In this document: positions 1 through 7,585 of the stretch, one piece after another
Layout: the number at the start of each line of letters is the position of its first letter
Position numbering within the stretch: the first letter of the stretch is position 1
NCBI RefSeq assembly: GCF_015752205.1
Contig: NZ_JADOVG010000029.1
Span: 1-32,956, forward strand
Direction: 5' to 3'
From: Polaromonas sp. CG_9.7
GTDB lineage: Bacteria; Pseudomonadota; Gammaproteobacteria; Burkholderiales; Burkholderiaceae_C
DNA length: 32,956 nt
The notes under the pieces: generated by a model
Database searches by the model: none
What the model was told of the DNA's origin: nothing
The model's input: the letters and a program-made list of their open reading frames with translations, nothing else
Translations under genes and position numbers: made by a program

Positions 1-94
1 TGCCTAAAAATAAGGCAGGGCAAGTAAAACACCTGGGTCAGTTTTGGATCGGCACAACTTCTATAAGTGGGTCAGTTTTCGGTCGGCGTCAACA
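1..94. mobile_element. End of a probable IS21-family insertion sequence (partial, runs off the window)
   Basis: Two 20-bp direct repeats lie 34 bp apart, at 34-53 and 68-87. Both read TGGGTCAGTTTT-N-G-N-TCGGC and they match at 18 of 20 positions. The outer end, read from the minus strand, starts TGTTGACGCC at position 94. Nested terminal repeats of this kind and TGT...ACA tips are typical of IS21-family ends; that assignment is from memory of the family, since no transposase gene is inside the window. A small stem-loop (TGCCT/AGGCA, 1-17) lies further in. The end appears to interrupt the small gene at 89-262. Confidence 0.5.
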
Positions 95-262
95 GTAACC
101 CACGCTGCCGCCCTGGGTTTGCTTGCCGAGCTTGGCGGCATTGCCCTCTTTCAGAAGCCAGACGGCATTCTGAATGGCAGGCTTGACGTCGTCGTTTTGG
201 ACGGCGGCGGGTTGTTCTGTCGGCTCAGCTTTGATATTTTTAGCGTTAACGGCTTTGCTCAT
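89..262 (-). pseudogene. Small hypothetical protein, probably truncated at its C-terminus by the IS end
   Basis: This is a 57-aa reading frame starting MSKAVNAKNIK and ending GGSVGYC. A GGAGA ribosome-binding site sits 6-7 bases ahead of the ATG at 262. The first part is rich in charged and polar residues; the middle (AIQNAVWLLKEGNAAKLGK) looks like an amphipathic helix. I do not recognise the family. The stop codon and the last codon lie inside the putative IS21-type terminus (TGT-TGA at 94-89), so the native protein was probably longer. If the IS assignment is wrong, this would be an intact 57-aa gene. Confidence 0.45.
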
Positions 263-277
263 GGGAGTCTCCAGTAG

Positions 278-842
278 GTGAATGGTTTGTCATATCCAAA
301 TGAAAGAACCCCGTTGACCGTTGAAGTCAAGGGGGTTGGAGACGCGGCGGTTCAGAGTGATCGAGTCTGAAACGCTGTAAATGTCGAGGCGGGTACTGAC
401 TACCGGCGGTATCGCAATGTGAACGAAACATCCACACTTTTAGGGCCGAGGGATGTCTTGAAAGAGCGCGGGCTTGACTGCCATTGCCAAGCAGGCAAGC
501 CGGAAGAGGTCTTCATTGTTGGAGTTCCTTTATCTGCGTTGATGTGAAAAAGCCCACAGCTGTTTTGACAGGTTGCGGGCAATGTGGGTTGGCGGGAATC
601 AACCTCATAAAAGTTATATATGCGCATACGGGGCGCAGATTCGGCCAGAACCCATTGCGCGAGCACATCCATGCATTCCAGTCGCAAATTCCAAACTAAT
701 TTCCACACGGCAGACCTTGACTGGCACGCACTGGCACAGGCCGGGTTTCTCCGCCATTGGCCCAAAAACGCCGTCTTTCGCCCACTCTGGCCAGAACAAG
801 AAAGTAGTAGGGAATCGTCCTTGCCGCAATCAGGAAAAAATC
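278..842. other. Low-information region with very small possible ORFs
   Basis: No gene can be assigned with confidence. On the minus strand a 38-aa frame (516-400, starting MKTSSGLPAWQW) has an AAGGA box about 8 bases before its ATG. A 31-aa frame (608-513, starting MRLIPANPHC) ends on it with an ATGA overlap. Downstream of the 38-aa frame, in another frame, runs a protein-like stretch (SDSITLNRRVSNPLDFNG) with no start codon, ending in TGA near 290. This could be a decayed or frameshifted gene. Plus-strand frames here are unconvincing apart from the gene that starts at 843. Confidence 0.35.
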
Positions 843-1133
843 ATGAGTGAAATCAATCAAATGCGTTCCACCGGCTGGCTGGCCCAGCGGCTGGGCCTAT
901 CAGTCACTACCATCGAGCGGCTTCGCGCCCAAGGCTCGCCAGACCTTCCGCCTTGCCGCACGATAGGAAAATCCAAACGCTACGACGAGCGTGCCGTGGA
1001 GCAATGGATTCGGGACGCAGGCCGCGAAAATCCAGCACAACCAGCACAACCAGCCCAGGCAACGGGCGCAGGGAAGCCATCGGCTACCCTCACCCTGACC
1101 GTCCGCAAAGGAGCACCAAATGGCAACGCTTGA
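843..1133 (+). CDS. AlpA-like small DNA-binding regulator
   Basis: A 96-aa protein. The ATG at 843 is chosen because AGGAAAAAA precedes it closely; longer readings of this frame run into unlikely sequence. Residues about 8-55 (TGWLAQRLGLSVTTIERL...PPCRTIGKSKRYDERAVEQWI) have the pattern of the MerR/AlpA-type winged helix used by excisionases and island regulators: helix-turn-helix, then a basic hairpin and the R-Y-x-x-x-x-V-x-x-W motif. The C-terminal 30 residues hold an AQPAQPAQ low-complexity linker. It overlaps the next gene by 14 bp, so the two are translated together. Likely role is transcriptional control of a mobile region; the target is unknown. Confidence 0.75.
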   Translation: MSEINQMRSTGWLAQRLGLSVTTIERLRAQGSPDLPPCRTIGKSKRYDERAVEQWIRDAGRENPAQPAQPAQATGAGKPSATLTLTVRKGAPNGNA

Positions 1134-1686
1134 GAAATTCGATCTGGGTGCGTTTTCGGCGCAGGGCGACGAGGTGCTGCAGGACATTCCAGTCTGCATG
1201 CCCCTGAAAACTGTGTTTCGGATCAACCCGAGCAAAAACCGCATGCACAAAGGCGTCATTCTCAAGCGAAGCAATGACAATTGCCATTGGTATCTGATCC
1301 ACCCTGACGTGGCGCGCTCAGGCTGCCTGTCCGGCTTATGGAAGGCAGAACTCTACGAGGGCGTGAGGTCCAACGGGGCCAGCTTTGTCCTGCCGGTGAC
1401 CCATGCCCGTGCGGGCCGGGAAGAGCGCACGGACAGCTTGAGAGCGGTCGTAGCTATTGCGCGTCGCAGTTGGGCGATGATGGTGTCAGACCACGAGCAG
1501 GACAGCTGGGTCGTCACGAAGCCGGAAGACAGCGAAAAACTCCAATCGCTGGAGCCAATATGGTTTGACGGCGAGTTTTCCCGGCTGATCGAAATTGCGT
1601 TTCGCGGGCGCATCATCACCACGCAGAATGAAGCATCGGCGAAGTTCCGCAAGACGTCCTGCCGGGAAATCACTGAAGACGAGTGA
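1120..1686 (+). CDS. Conserved-looking protein of unknown function (188 aa)
   Basis: The start is ATG at 1120 with AAGGAG eight bases upstream, inside the end of the AlpA-like gene. I do not recognise a family. The protein is soluble with no signal peptide or membrane segment. It has aromatic and charged patches (CHWYLIHPDVARSG, LEPIWFDGEFSRLIEIAF) and no obvious catalytic motif. It is followed at once by a strong intrinsic terminator, so the AlpA-like gene and this gene form a two-gene operon facing the type III restriction operon tail to tail. It could be a mobile-element accessory or a restriction-linked protein; the sequence does not decide. Confidence 0.7.
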   Translation: MATLEKFDLGAFSAQGDEVLQDIPVCMPLKTVFRINPSKNRMHKGVILKRSNDNCHWYLIHPDVARSGCLSGLWKAELYEGVRSNGASFVLPVTHARAGREERTDSLRAVVAIARRSWAMMVSDHEQDSWVVTKPEDSEKLQSLEPIWFDGEFSRLIEIAFRGRIITTQNEASAKFRKTSCREITEDE

Positions 1687-1712
1687 AAGAAAAGCAACCA
1701 GAAAATAAGACA

Positions 1713-1774
1713 CCGTATCCGGCACCATTGTTATCAATGGCGCTGGATACGGCAGTTTTTTGTTGTTTTTTTTT
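1713..1774 (+). terminator. Intrinsic terminator after the AlpA/188-aa operon
   Basis: The outer arms CCGTATCC (1713-1720) and GGATACGG (1745-1752) enclose an inner perfect hairpin CCATTG-TTAT-CAATGG. A run of six T and then eight T follows. It also separates this operon from the converging res gene that ends at 1820. Confidence 0.85.
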
Positions 1775-1819
1775 CACCGAAGGCTTTCTCGTCAAAGGCT
1801 TCGCGTCAGTCTTGCCAAA

Positions 1820-4300
1820 TCAATACCCAGCCAGATTCTCAACCCGGAAAATCTGATCTTCCTCATTGCGCCCGGTATGGGGGAAATACTTCACAGTCAT
1901 AAAGCGTCCGCCAGCATCCTGCACCAGCATCAACGGCACCCCATACACCTTGTGCTCAGCAAGAATCTTGTCTAGCGTGTCGTCACCGTTCAGAATGTGA
2001 TTGCCTTTGGTTTCCACCAGTAGCAAGCCACCGCCCACAGTGCGTCCCATCACCTTGATGGCGAAGTCGGGGAAATAGCGGTCCCCACTGGGCATCACAA
2101 TGCCAATAGACCAAGGCTTACGTGGTTCATTGCGAAACCAATATTCGATCGTGCCCGACGTGTCAGCGTCTAATAGTTCAGCAAACGCCCGCTCTGGTCC
2201 GTTCAGGTCCTGCGGCATCACGCCATAGATATTCAGGCGTGACTTCTTTACACCGGCAGGCAATTCCACAAATTCAGGCAAGGGTGCAGCGTCAAATATT
2301 TCCTTGAACTTCGCCGCGCAAGTGCGGGCAGCCATCCGAACCAAGCGCGGGTAGGCCGCCATGATACGGTTCAACGCTAGCTCTATACCGGCGTCGTTTG
2401 TGTCAATACCACGATGGACGTATTCGGTTTTCAGCCGCGCCAAAAGGGCATCATGTAGATCGCGGGGGTCAAGATAGTCAGCATCGAACATTACGCTTTG
2501 GGCACGCCGTGCAATCTCCGCGTCTGACAAACGTGCCTGCATCGACTCCGATACCTCGCTACCCTCAACAAACACATCCACCGTCTGGCGGGTCACCTTG
2601 ACGGATTGGCGAAACCCGGCGTTAAACACCTTATCGTCAATGGCAATGTTGGCCGAAATGCAAGTCAATAAATCTGCTGTTGACAGCGGGAGGCGCTCAG
2701 ACCGGTAGGTATTTTGCAATCCAGTGCGCAGGACATGACGCTTGTTGCCAGTGATCAGCGGCGTGTTGGCACGCGGGTGGTCGATACCTTGTTGCACCGG
2801 CTCGGTGGGCAACAGCACCAGATTTGTCAAAATCCCGGTTTGCTGCCAGCTAGGCGTGTTGGCGAAAATGTGCACGCTCTCAGTTGCCATGTTCACATTC
2901 GGCGCAGGCCAGGCGGGCGGGGCGTAGGGCACCGTTAGCAATTGCGTTTGCCCGTTGTGAGTGACTTGAATTTCATTGCGGCCCGCGACCTTCACCACCA
3001 TGGTGAATGGGCACACCTGGGAAAGCTCGCTCTGAATCGCATTGATCTTTTCGCCTGCATGCACCAAACCGCTCTGGTTAGCTGAGTCGGCCAAAAATAC
3101 ATAGCCACAGCGCAGCAACTCGGGCAACTTTTTCTCTAACGTTAGCCCTTGCAAGCGGCTGTGTACGCGCAGGATTCGCCCCACCACCTGAATGCCAAAG
3201 TCGGTGTCCTTTGCCCCGCGCATGGATACCAGCGTGAAGGCGCGCGGCGCATCAAAGCCAAGCGCCACAGCCACCTTAAAAATCAGCACTTCCTTCTTTT
3301 CGTCAATCGCCACCGCCAGCAAATCGTCGTTCGGGTCGTCTGCCGTATACCAAGCAATTTTTGAATCAGGCACACCCAGCGCAGCCAAGCGCGCCCGCGC
3401 TTCATCCACCGCCGTGTTGCTGTTTGCCACTTGCACCAGCATCAATGGCACCAAGCCAATACCGGCTGCCTGCAAGCCTTGCTTGATGACGTTGTGCATA
3501 CCCCAGCCATCGGCCAGCGCGGTTGCTGCAAAGTCCACCAACTCTTTTTGATCGTCTGCAGCCAGATAGGCAATCGACTTGATACCGTCCTTGATCAGCC
3601 CCGCGTCCACTGCCTCTTTGCGACTGACACGGATGCGGTGCAAGTGGCCAATGCCCGCCGCCTTCTTGAACTTGTCCACATCCTGGTCGTCAGGTGTGGC
3701 GGTAATCATGAGGGTGAAATCGGGTTTGAGTGTTTCCCGATAAAAACGGACGGTTTCGGCAGCCTTAGTAAAGCTATGGTGTGCCTCGTCCACCACGGCA
3801 CCAATCCGAAAACCGTCGGCGCGCAGCTCGGCAATCAAGTCGTCCAGCGAAAGATTAAATTCACCGCCAGTGCGCACCTTGCGGGTGTCTTTGTTGGATG
3901 CCGCCACCGATGCCCAGGTGGTCACATACACGTCGCCACTCTTGGTGCCGCGCGTCTTGCGGTCACCTTGCAGGTCACGCACCCGCAGGCCGACAAAGGT
4001 GGACTTGATCGCCCCTTTGGCCTGTTCCACCAGCCCCGCGAAGGGTGTAAACCAGAACCAGACTATTTGCGCATTGCTATCGCGGTCGGGTGCTGCAAAC
4101 GCTTCGGCAATCATGCCCGCCATCAGGGTCTTACCGGAACCGGTGGGTGCTTCCAGCAGCAGGCAACCATTAAAGGCCGTCGCCGCCGCGTTGCTGGCAT
4201 CGTCCAGCGCCTGGCGTAACTGACCCTCAGCGTAGCGGAATATCTCCAGCGCGTTGTTAACCGCTTCGCGCTGATAGCCCTTGGGTGCCGGGGCGCTCAT
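1820..4300 (-). CDS. res: Type III restriction enzyme, Res subunit (helicase-nuclease)
   Basis: An 826-aa SF2 translocase that cuts DNA when bound to the Mod subunit. Visible motifs: Walker A APTGSGKT (residues 51-58), DEAH box (171-174, VVDEAHH), motif III TATP (200-203) and motif VI QVVGRILR about residue 375. A C-terminal PD-(D/E)xK nuclease follows, with D745 (RYFPDF) and E763-x-K765 (LLLVETKG). All expected parts are present and the frame is open, so the enzyme looks functional. The ATG at 4300 overlaps the mod stop by four bases (ATGA), giving translational coupling. The length is somewhat short of classic EcoP-type Res (about 970 aa) but fits a common bacterial subgroup. Confidence 0.93.
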   Translation of the reverse strand: MSAPAPKGYQREAVNNALEIFRYAEGQLRQALDDASNAAATAFNGCLLLEAPTGSGKTLMAGMIAEAFAAPDRDSNAQIVWFWFTPFAGLVEQAKGAIKSTFVGLRVRDLQGDRKTRGTKSGDVYVTTWASVAASNKDTRKVRTGGEFNLSLDDLIAELRADGFRIGAVVDEAHHSFTKAAETVRFYRETLKPDFTLMITATPDDQDVDKFKKAAGIGHLHRIRVSRKEAVDAGLIKDGIKSIAYLAADDQKELVDFAATALADGWGMHNVIKQGLQAAGIGLVPLMLVQVANSNTAVDEARARLAALGVPDSKIAWYTADDPNDDLLAVAIDEKKEVLIFKVAVALGFDAPRAFTLVSMRGAKDTDFGIQVVGRILRVHSRLQGLTLEKKLPELLRCGYVFLADSANQSGLVHAGEKINAIQSELSQVCPFTMVVKVAGRNEIQVTHNGQTQLLTVPYAPPAWPAPNVNMATESVHIFANTPSWQQTGILTNLVLLPTEPVQQGIDHPRANTPLITGNKRHVLRTGLQNTYRSERLPLSTADLLTCISANIAIDDKVFNAGFRQSVKVTRQTVDVFVEGSEVSESMQARLSDAEIARRAQSVMFDADYLDPRDLHDALLARLKTEYVHRGIDTNDAGIELALNRIMAAYPRLVRMAARTCAAKFKEIFDAAPLPEFVELPAGVKKSRLNIYGVMPQDLNGPERAFAELLDADTSGTIEYWFRNEPRKPWSIGIVMPSGDRYFPDFAIKVMGRTVGGGLLLVETKGNHILNGDDTLDKILAEHKVYGVPLMLVQDAGGRFMTVKYFPHTGRNEEDQIFRVENLAGY

Positions 4301-6018
4301 GGCCGTCCCCCTTTCGCCGTAGATCGCGCACCGAAGCGATTGACCAGAAACGCCGGAATAGGTTCAAACGCCAGACGCGGGTCCGTCAAACGCTGCACCA
4401 ACAATGCCGGTTGCCACGAATACACCACGGCTTGCGCAACCGATTGAACCGCTGTGTGCAGTACGTCCAGCACCGCGTCGTTGATCTTGGGCAGGTAGAT
4501 CACCAGCCCCCGTTTGCCTTGCGCTATCTGCATCGACAGCGATGCCTGATAGGGCGAAAGTGCCACCTCGTGAATAAGTTGCAACGCCGTCCATATTTGC
4601 GCGTGCTGGATGCCACGGAACACGGTTGCTGCGGGAATACACCTGCACCGTAGGTAGGCAAACCCGCCACCTAAACCAGCGACGGATTCGCCTTTTTTTG
4701 TTCTATAACCTTCAATGCCTTGAGTAACCCGTTTGGCACAAACATCGCGGCAGAGATTCTTGCCTGGTAATTCCACTGTTGCCTCTGTATTAGAAACCAA
4801 AATGAAATTGCGCTTTCCTCCGTCTTCTGCATTGAGTTCCAGAACTGCCTGGCCAGTTGTTCCCGATCCAGCAAAGAAATCAAGCACCAACGCATTTTTG
4901 TCTTCGATCATGCTAACAAGGTACTTGATCAGGCCGACTGGTTTCGGGTATGTGAAGTCAATCCCCTGAGTAAGTAGATCGGCTCCTGAAGACTGAACGC
5001 TTCCCACATTCTTAATCACCGATATTACGTGCGACTGATCGTCAGACCGCACTTTTACATTTTCAATTGCTCCATTGAGCGTTAGCTTAAATACGGTGAG
5101 TTGATTTTTTGTATCCCAAACCGGTGTGAATCCTGTCGCAATAAAGCGTTCACAGAGCTTTTTATTGGCCCAGCCGCTTTTCACGGTAACTGCGGACACC
5201 AGTTCCCCCCCTTCAACAACTGCATCGGATAAGAGGTGTGGCCATTTGTCGGTTCGCGCTGGGACAACGCCACTTTCAAAGTCAGCGGGAAATCCAGCAG
5301 GAAGTAGGATTTCAGAGACTGGGTTTTTGGGTCCATTTTTGACGATGGTATTTTGAATTTCTTCGCGAAATAGCTTTCCCGTTTCTTCAGCGTTCGGATC
5401 AATTACTGGAGGGGCACCGACTTGGCTTTCCGAAGCGGCATAAACAAGCACATATTCGTGACAAACTTTGAAACGAGCTTGGTTATCGAAATTTCCGTCT
5501 GTTTGCCATATCAATTTTGCTAAGCAGTTCTTTTCTCCGAAAACCTGTTCCATCAACAAACCCAAGTGAAACACCTCAATGTCGTTGATGGACACAAAAA
5601 TCACGCCGTCTTCAGTTAGCAGGTCCTTGGCCAGCTCCAACCGCCGATACATGAACTCCAGCCATTTGGAATGCCGGTAGTTATCTTCCTTGTCAATGAA
5701 GCGGTCGTTGTAAATAAAGTCGCGGTTGCCGGTGTTGTAAGGCGGATCAATATAGATGCACTTCACCCGACCGGCGTGCGTCATGCGCAAGGTGCGCAGC
5801 GCGTCGAAGTTATCGCCCTCAATGATCAAGTTGCTCTGCGGGCCGTCGCCGCAAGACAAATCAGCATCCCAGTCCAGCGCCACAAAATCATTGTTGACCG
5901 ACAGGTCGTGGTCAATCTCGTCGCGCTCCCACACCAGTCCAAAATTGGGCCTACGGTCCCGCTCACGCAACAAGCGCAAGAGTTGTTCTTTGGAATAATC
6001 GTCGTAGTTATCGGCCAT
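4297..6018 (-). CDS. mod: Type III DNA adenine-N6 methyltransferase, Mod subunit
   Basis: A 573-aa methyltransferase that protects host DNA and gives Res its site specificity. Order is the beta class: catalytic DPPYN at residues 91-95, then the target-recognition region about 170-350, then the SAM-binding motif LDFFAGSGTT at 379-388. The ATG at 6018 (MADNYDDYSKEQLL) is preferred over a TTG ten codons upstream because Mod proteins usually begin in this helix; neither has a clear ribosome-binding site. The target-recognition part is visibly AT-richer than both ends of the gene (see findings). An A7 run lies near the 3' part. Operon order is mod-res. Confidence 0.93.
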   Translation of the reverse strand: MADNYDDYSKEQLLRLLRERDRRPNFGLVWERDEIDHDLSVNNDFVALDWDADLSCGDGPQSNLIIEGDNFDALRTLRMTHAGRVKCIYIDPPYNTGNRDFIYNDRFIDKEDNYRHSKWLEFMYRRLELAKDLLTEDGVIFVSINDIEVFHLGLLMEQVFGEKNCLAKLIWQTDGNFDNQARFKVCHEYVLVYAASESQVGAPPVIDPNAEETGKLFREEIQNTIVKNGPKNPVSEILLPAGFPADFESGVVPARTDKWPHLLSDAVVEGGELVSAVTVKSGWANKKLCERFIATGFTPVWDTKNQLTVFKLTLNGAIENVKVRSDDQSHVISVIKNVGSVQSSGADLLTQGIDFTYPKPVGLIKYLVSMIEDKNALVLDFFAGSGTTGQAVLELNAEDGGKRNFILVSNTEATVELPGKNLCRDVCAKRVTQGIEGYRTKKGESVAGLGGGFAYLRCRCIPAATVFRGIQHAQIWTALQLIHEVALSPYQASLSMQIAQGKRGLVIYLPKINDAVLDVLHTAVQSVAQAVVYSWQPALLVQRLTDPRLAFEPIPAFLVNRFGARSTAKGGRP

Positions 6019-6048
6019 TGAGGGAGCAATCAGGTTTTTTCTGAACAA

Positions 6049-6237
6049 AGGCAGTTTAGTCGAGGGAGTTCACACGTGTTAGCTGTACGAGTGGCCGGTA
6101 GTATCAGTGCAAACCATCGACTGGCAAGCACGACCGTCCGGAAATTCACATCGGCATGTAGAGAAGTGGGGAAGCGTTTTGAAGAAAGCAGCAGCCCGGA
6201 AATGGACCGGACACGAGGACTGTTTGTCGTCGGAAAC
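6049..6237. other. Upstream region of mod, nothing else seen
   Basis: About 190 bp between the mod start and the terminator at 6238-6268. It should hold the mod promoter on the minus strand, but I see no convincing -35/-10 pair and no gene. Confidence 0.4.
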
Positions 6238-6268
6238 AAAAAAGCCAACCGCATGGGTTGGCTTTTTT
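6238..6268. terminator. Bidirectional intrinsic terminator, probably the former tRNA-Phe terminator
   Basis: A perfect 13-bp inverted repeat: AAAAAAGCCAACC (6238-6250), loop GCATG, GGTTGGCTTTTTT (6256-6268). It gives a GC stem with a T6 tail on either strand. It lies 14 bp beyond the CCA end of the truncated tRNA-Phe copy at 6282, the place where a terminator of the ancestral minus-strand tRNA-Phe gene would be. Confidence 0.88.
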
Positions 6269-6281
6269 GCAAGGTAAACCT

Positions 6282-6328
6282 TGGTGGCCTGGGGCGGAAT
6301 CGAACCACCGACACAAGGATTTTCAATC
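6282..6328. repeat. Attachment-site repeat, distal copy (3' 47 nt of tRNA-Phe)
   Basis: 47 bp identical to 13833-13879. It corresponds to the tRNA-Phe 3' end from the anticodon region through CCA (minus strand). Flanks differ immediately on both sides. The tRNA 5' half is missing here, so this is the far att junction of the integrated element and not a tRNA gene. Confidence 0.95.
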
Positions 6329-6490
6329 TGTTAAAAAGACATTCAAAATCAAAGAGATAGAAAATTTCTCTTCTACTAACTGTTCAAAAACTCTGCCATT
6401 TCTTGCGAGCGTTATAGCTAGGGAAGTGGCATCTTTGTAGAAGAAAAATTTACCTTACTTTTGATCAAGGTATGACACACCAAACCGATG

Positions 6491-7288
6491 TCAATTGGGT
6501 TTTTGAACCATGCTGATCAGTTGTTCGATAGAAAGAACGCTATTCTTGCGGCGGTGAACAATTGAGTGACAATTCGCGCAAAGTGGTACCAGGTCCTTGG
6601 CCGGATTGACACTGATCGAGCCGCCTGCCTCTGATATTGGGCTTCGATGGTGAATATGAATGTATCCCTTTCCATAATCTCCATAAACTTCTTCAAAGTT
6701 GAAATTGCAAGCAATACACGTAGTGCCGTGAATTCGTACAGCTTCATTCCGAAGTTCAGGGTCGCGTTCATAGATGGTCGTATAGACCAACTTTTTCGCT
6801 CCTTCGATCGAAGACGTGAGCCCTTGCCCGGCATCATTCATGGTCGGAAGGATCAGCGCTAAGGGTAGGTGGAACTTTGCACTTACCACGATTTTTTCGT
6901 ATGTCGTCTTGTCGATTGATCGAACACCGTCACGCCAGTAATTTTTCAAACGACTCGATGGGATCGACTCGTAGTAGCTGCCATCGGGCTTTTTGTTCGG
7001 AACGGCCGCGGCAAACAACTGATAGTTTTCGACTTTTGCATACCAATCGGCTTTTGCACTGGCTACGTCCAGAAGGTGTGCACCTATCGTGGCGATGCCA
7101 AAATAATGTGGCTCAGGCGACAAGCGACCAGCAGCAAACGAGTTGTCGCGCAACTTTCCTTTGTAATAAACCACAATTGTTCCTGGCAACAGAAATTTTC
7201 TGTACCGATTAGGGAAATGATAATTTTTTCCTGTTTCATCACGCCAATGAGACTCGTCATTTTCGACAATTACTGCGTATGAAACCAT
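6491..7288 (-). CDS. Probable EVE-HNH modification-dependent restriction endonuclease
   Basis: A 265-aa protein using the ATG at 7288 (MVSYAVIVENDESHW), which has AGGACT ahead of it; an upstream extension of the frame looks non-coding. The N-terminal 120 residues (YHFPNRYRKFLLPGTIVVYYKG, LSPEPHYFGIATIG) resemble EVE/PUA-type modified-base readers fused to nucleases; that part is recognition by eye. The C-terminus is a clear zinc-bound HNH nuclease: C191-x2-C194, IHIHHRSP at 210-217, then LVPLCANCHSIVHRR with C237, C240, H241 and H245. Proteins of this design cut DNA carrying modified cytosines and so restrict modified phages. It sits at the left end of the tRNA-Phe element, divergent from the repressor gene, sharing the palindromic region 7447-7482. 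Confidence 0.8.
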   Translation of the reverse strand: MVSYAVIVENDESHWRDETGKNYHFPNRYRKFLLPGTIVVYYKGKLRDNSFAAGRLSPEPHYFGIATIGAHLLDVASAKADWYAKVENYQLFAAAVPNKKPDGSYYESIPSSRLKNYWRDGVRSIDKTTYEKIVVSAKFHLPLALILPTMNDAGQGLTSSIEGAKKLVYTTIYERDPELRNEAVRIHGTTCIACNFNFEEVYGDYGKGYIHIHHRSPISEAGGSISVNPAKDLVPLCANCHSIVHRRKNSVLSIEQLISMVQKPN

Positions 7289-7446
7289 CGGTAGTCCTAT
7301 AGGTTGCGCAAAAAGAGGGGGGGGCTTAAGAAATAAAGTGCTCGCGCTCAGCGCCGTCATCGAGGCGAGGCGTCTCGACCCAAGGCTAATCAAATGCAGC
7401 ATAGCAGACCATCGAGATGGTGAAAAAACTCAAATTAAGGGCTAGC

Positions 7447-7482
7447 TGAACTGAATTTTGAACCTGTTCAAAATTCAGTTCA
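7447..7482. promoter_or_regulatory. 36-bp near-perfect palindrome, probable shared operator/divergent promoter
   Basis: The arms TGAACTGAATTTTGAAC (7447-7463) and its exact complement (7466-7482) are separated by two bases. On the minus strand it reads TTGAAC, 17 bases, CAAAAT, an acceptable promoter toward the nuclease gene. The symmetric plus-strand version is CTGAAC-17-CAAAAT, pointing at the repressor gene. Each arm contains two GAAC/GTTC half-sites. Binding by the adjacent XRE protein is inference. Confidence 0.65.
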
Positions 7483-7585
7483 ACCAATAACCATGCGGTT
7501 CTTTAGCCGTTTAAGCCAAAAGAACTTGTACGGTGCGACTGAACAGCGCTGCCCTAAAATCTACTTTTTCAAACCGATTGCCATC

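Noticed and set aside
4690..4700. A7/T7 run in mod as a phase-variation tract
   Set aside because: Seven bases is short for a slippage switch, the frame is intact, and no tandem repeats of the kind seen in phase-variable mod genes are present.
6030..6360. Open frames on both strands across the truncated tRNA copy (text such as VSVVRFRPRPP or GRNRTTDTRIF)
   Set aside because: These are translations of tRNA-Phe sequence and terminator, a common false gene call.
7289..7402. 38-residue upstream extension of the HNH protein
   Set aside because: It contains a G-rich run and no family similarity; the internal ATG at 7288 has a ribosome-binding site and the natural domain start.
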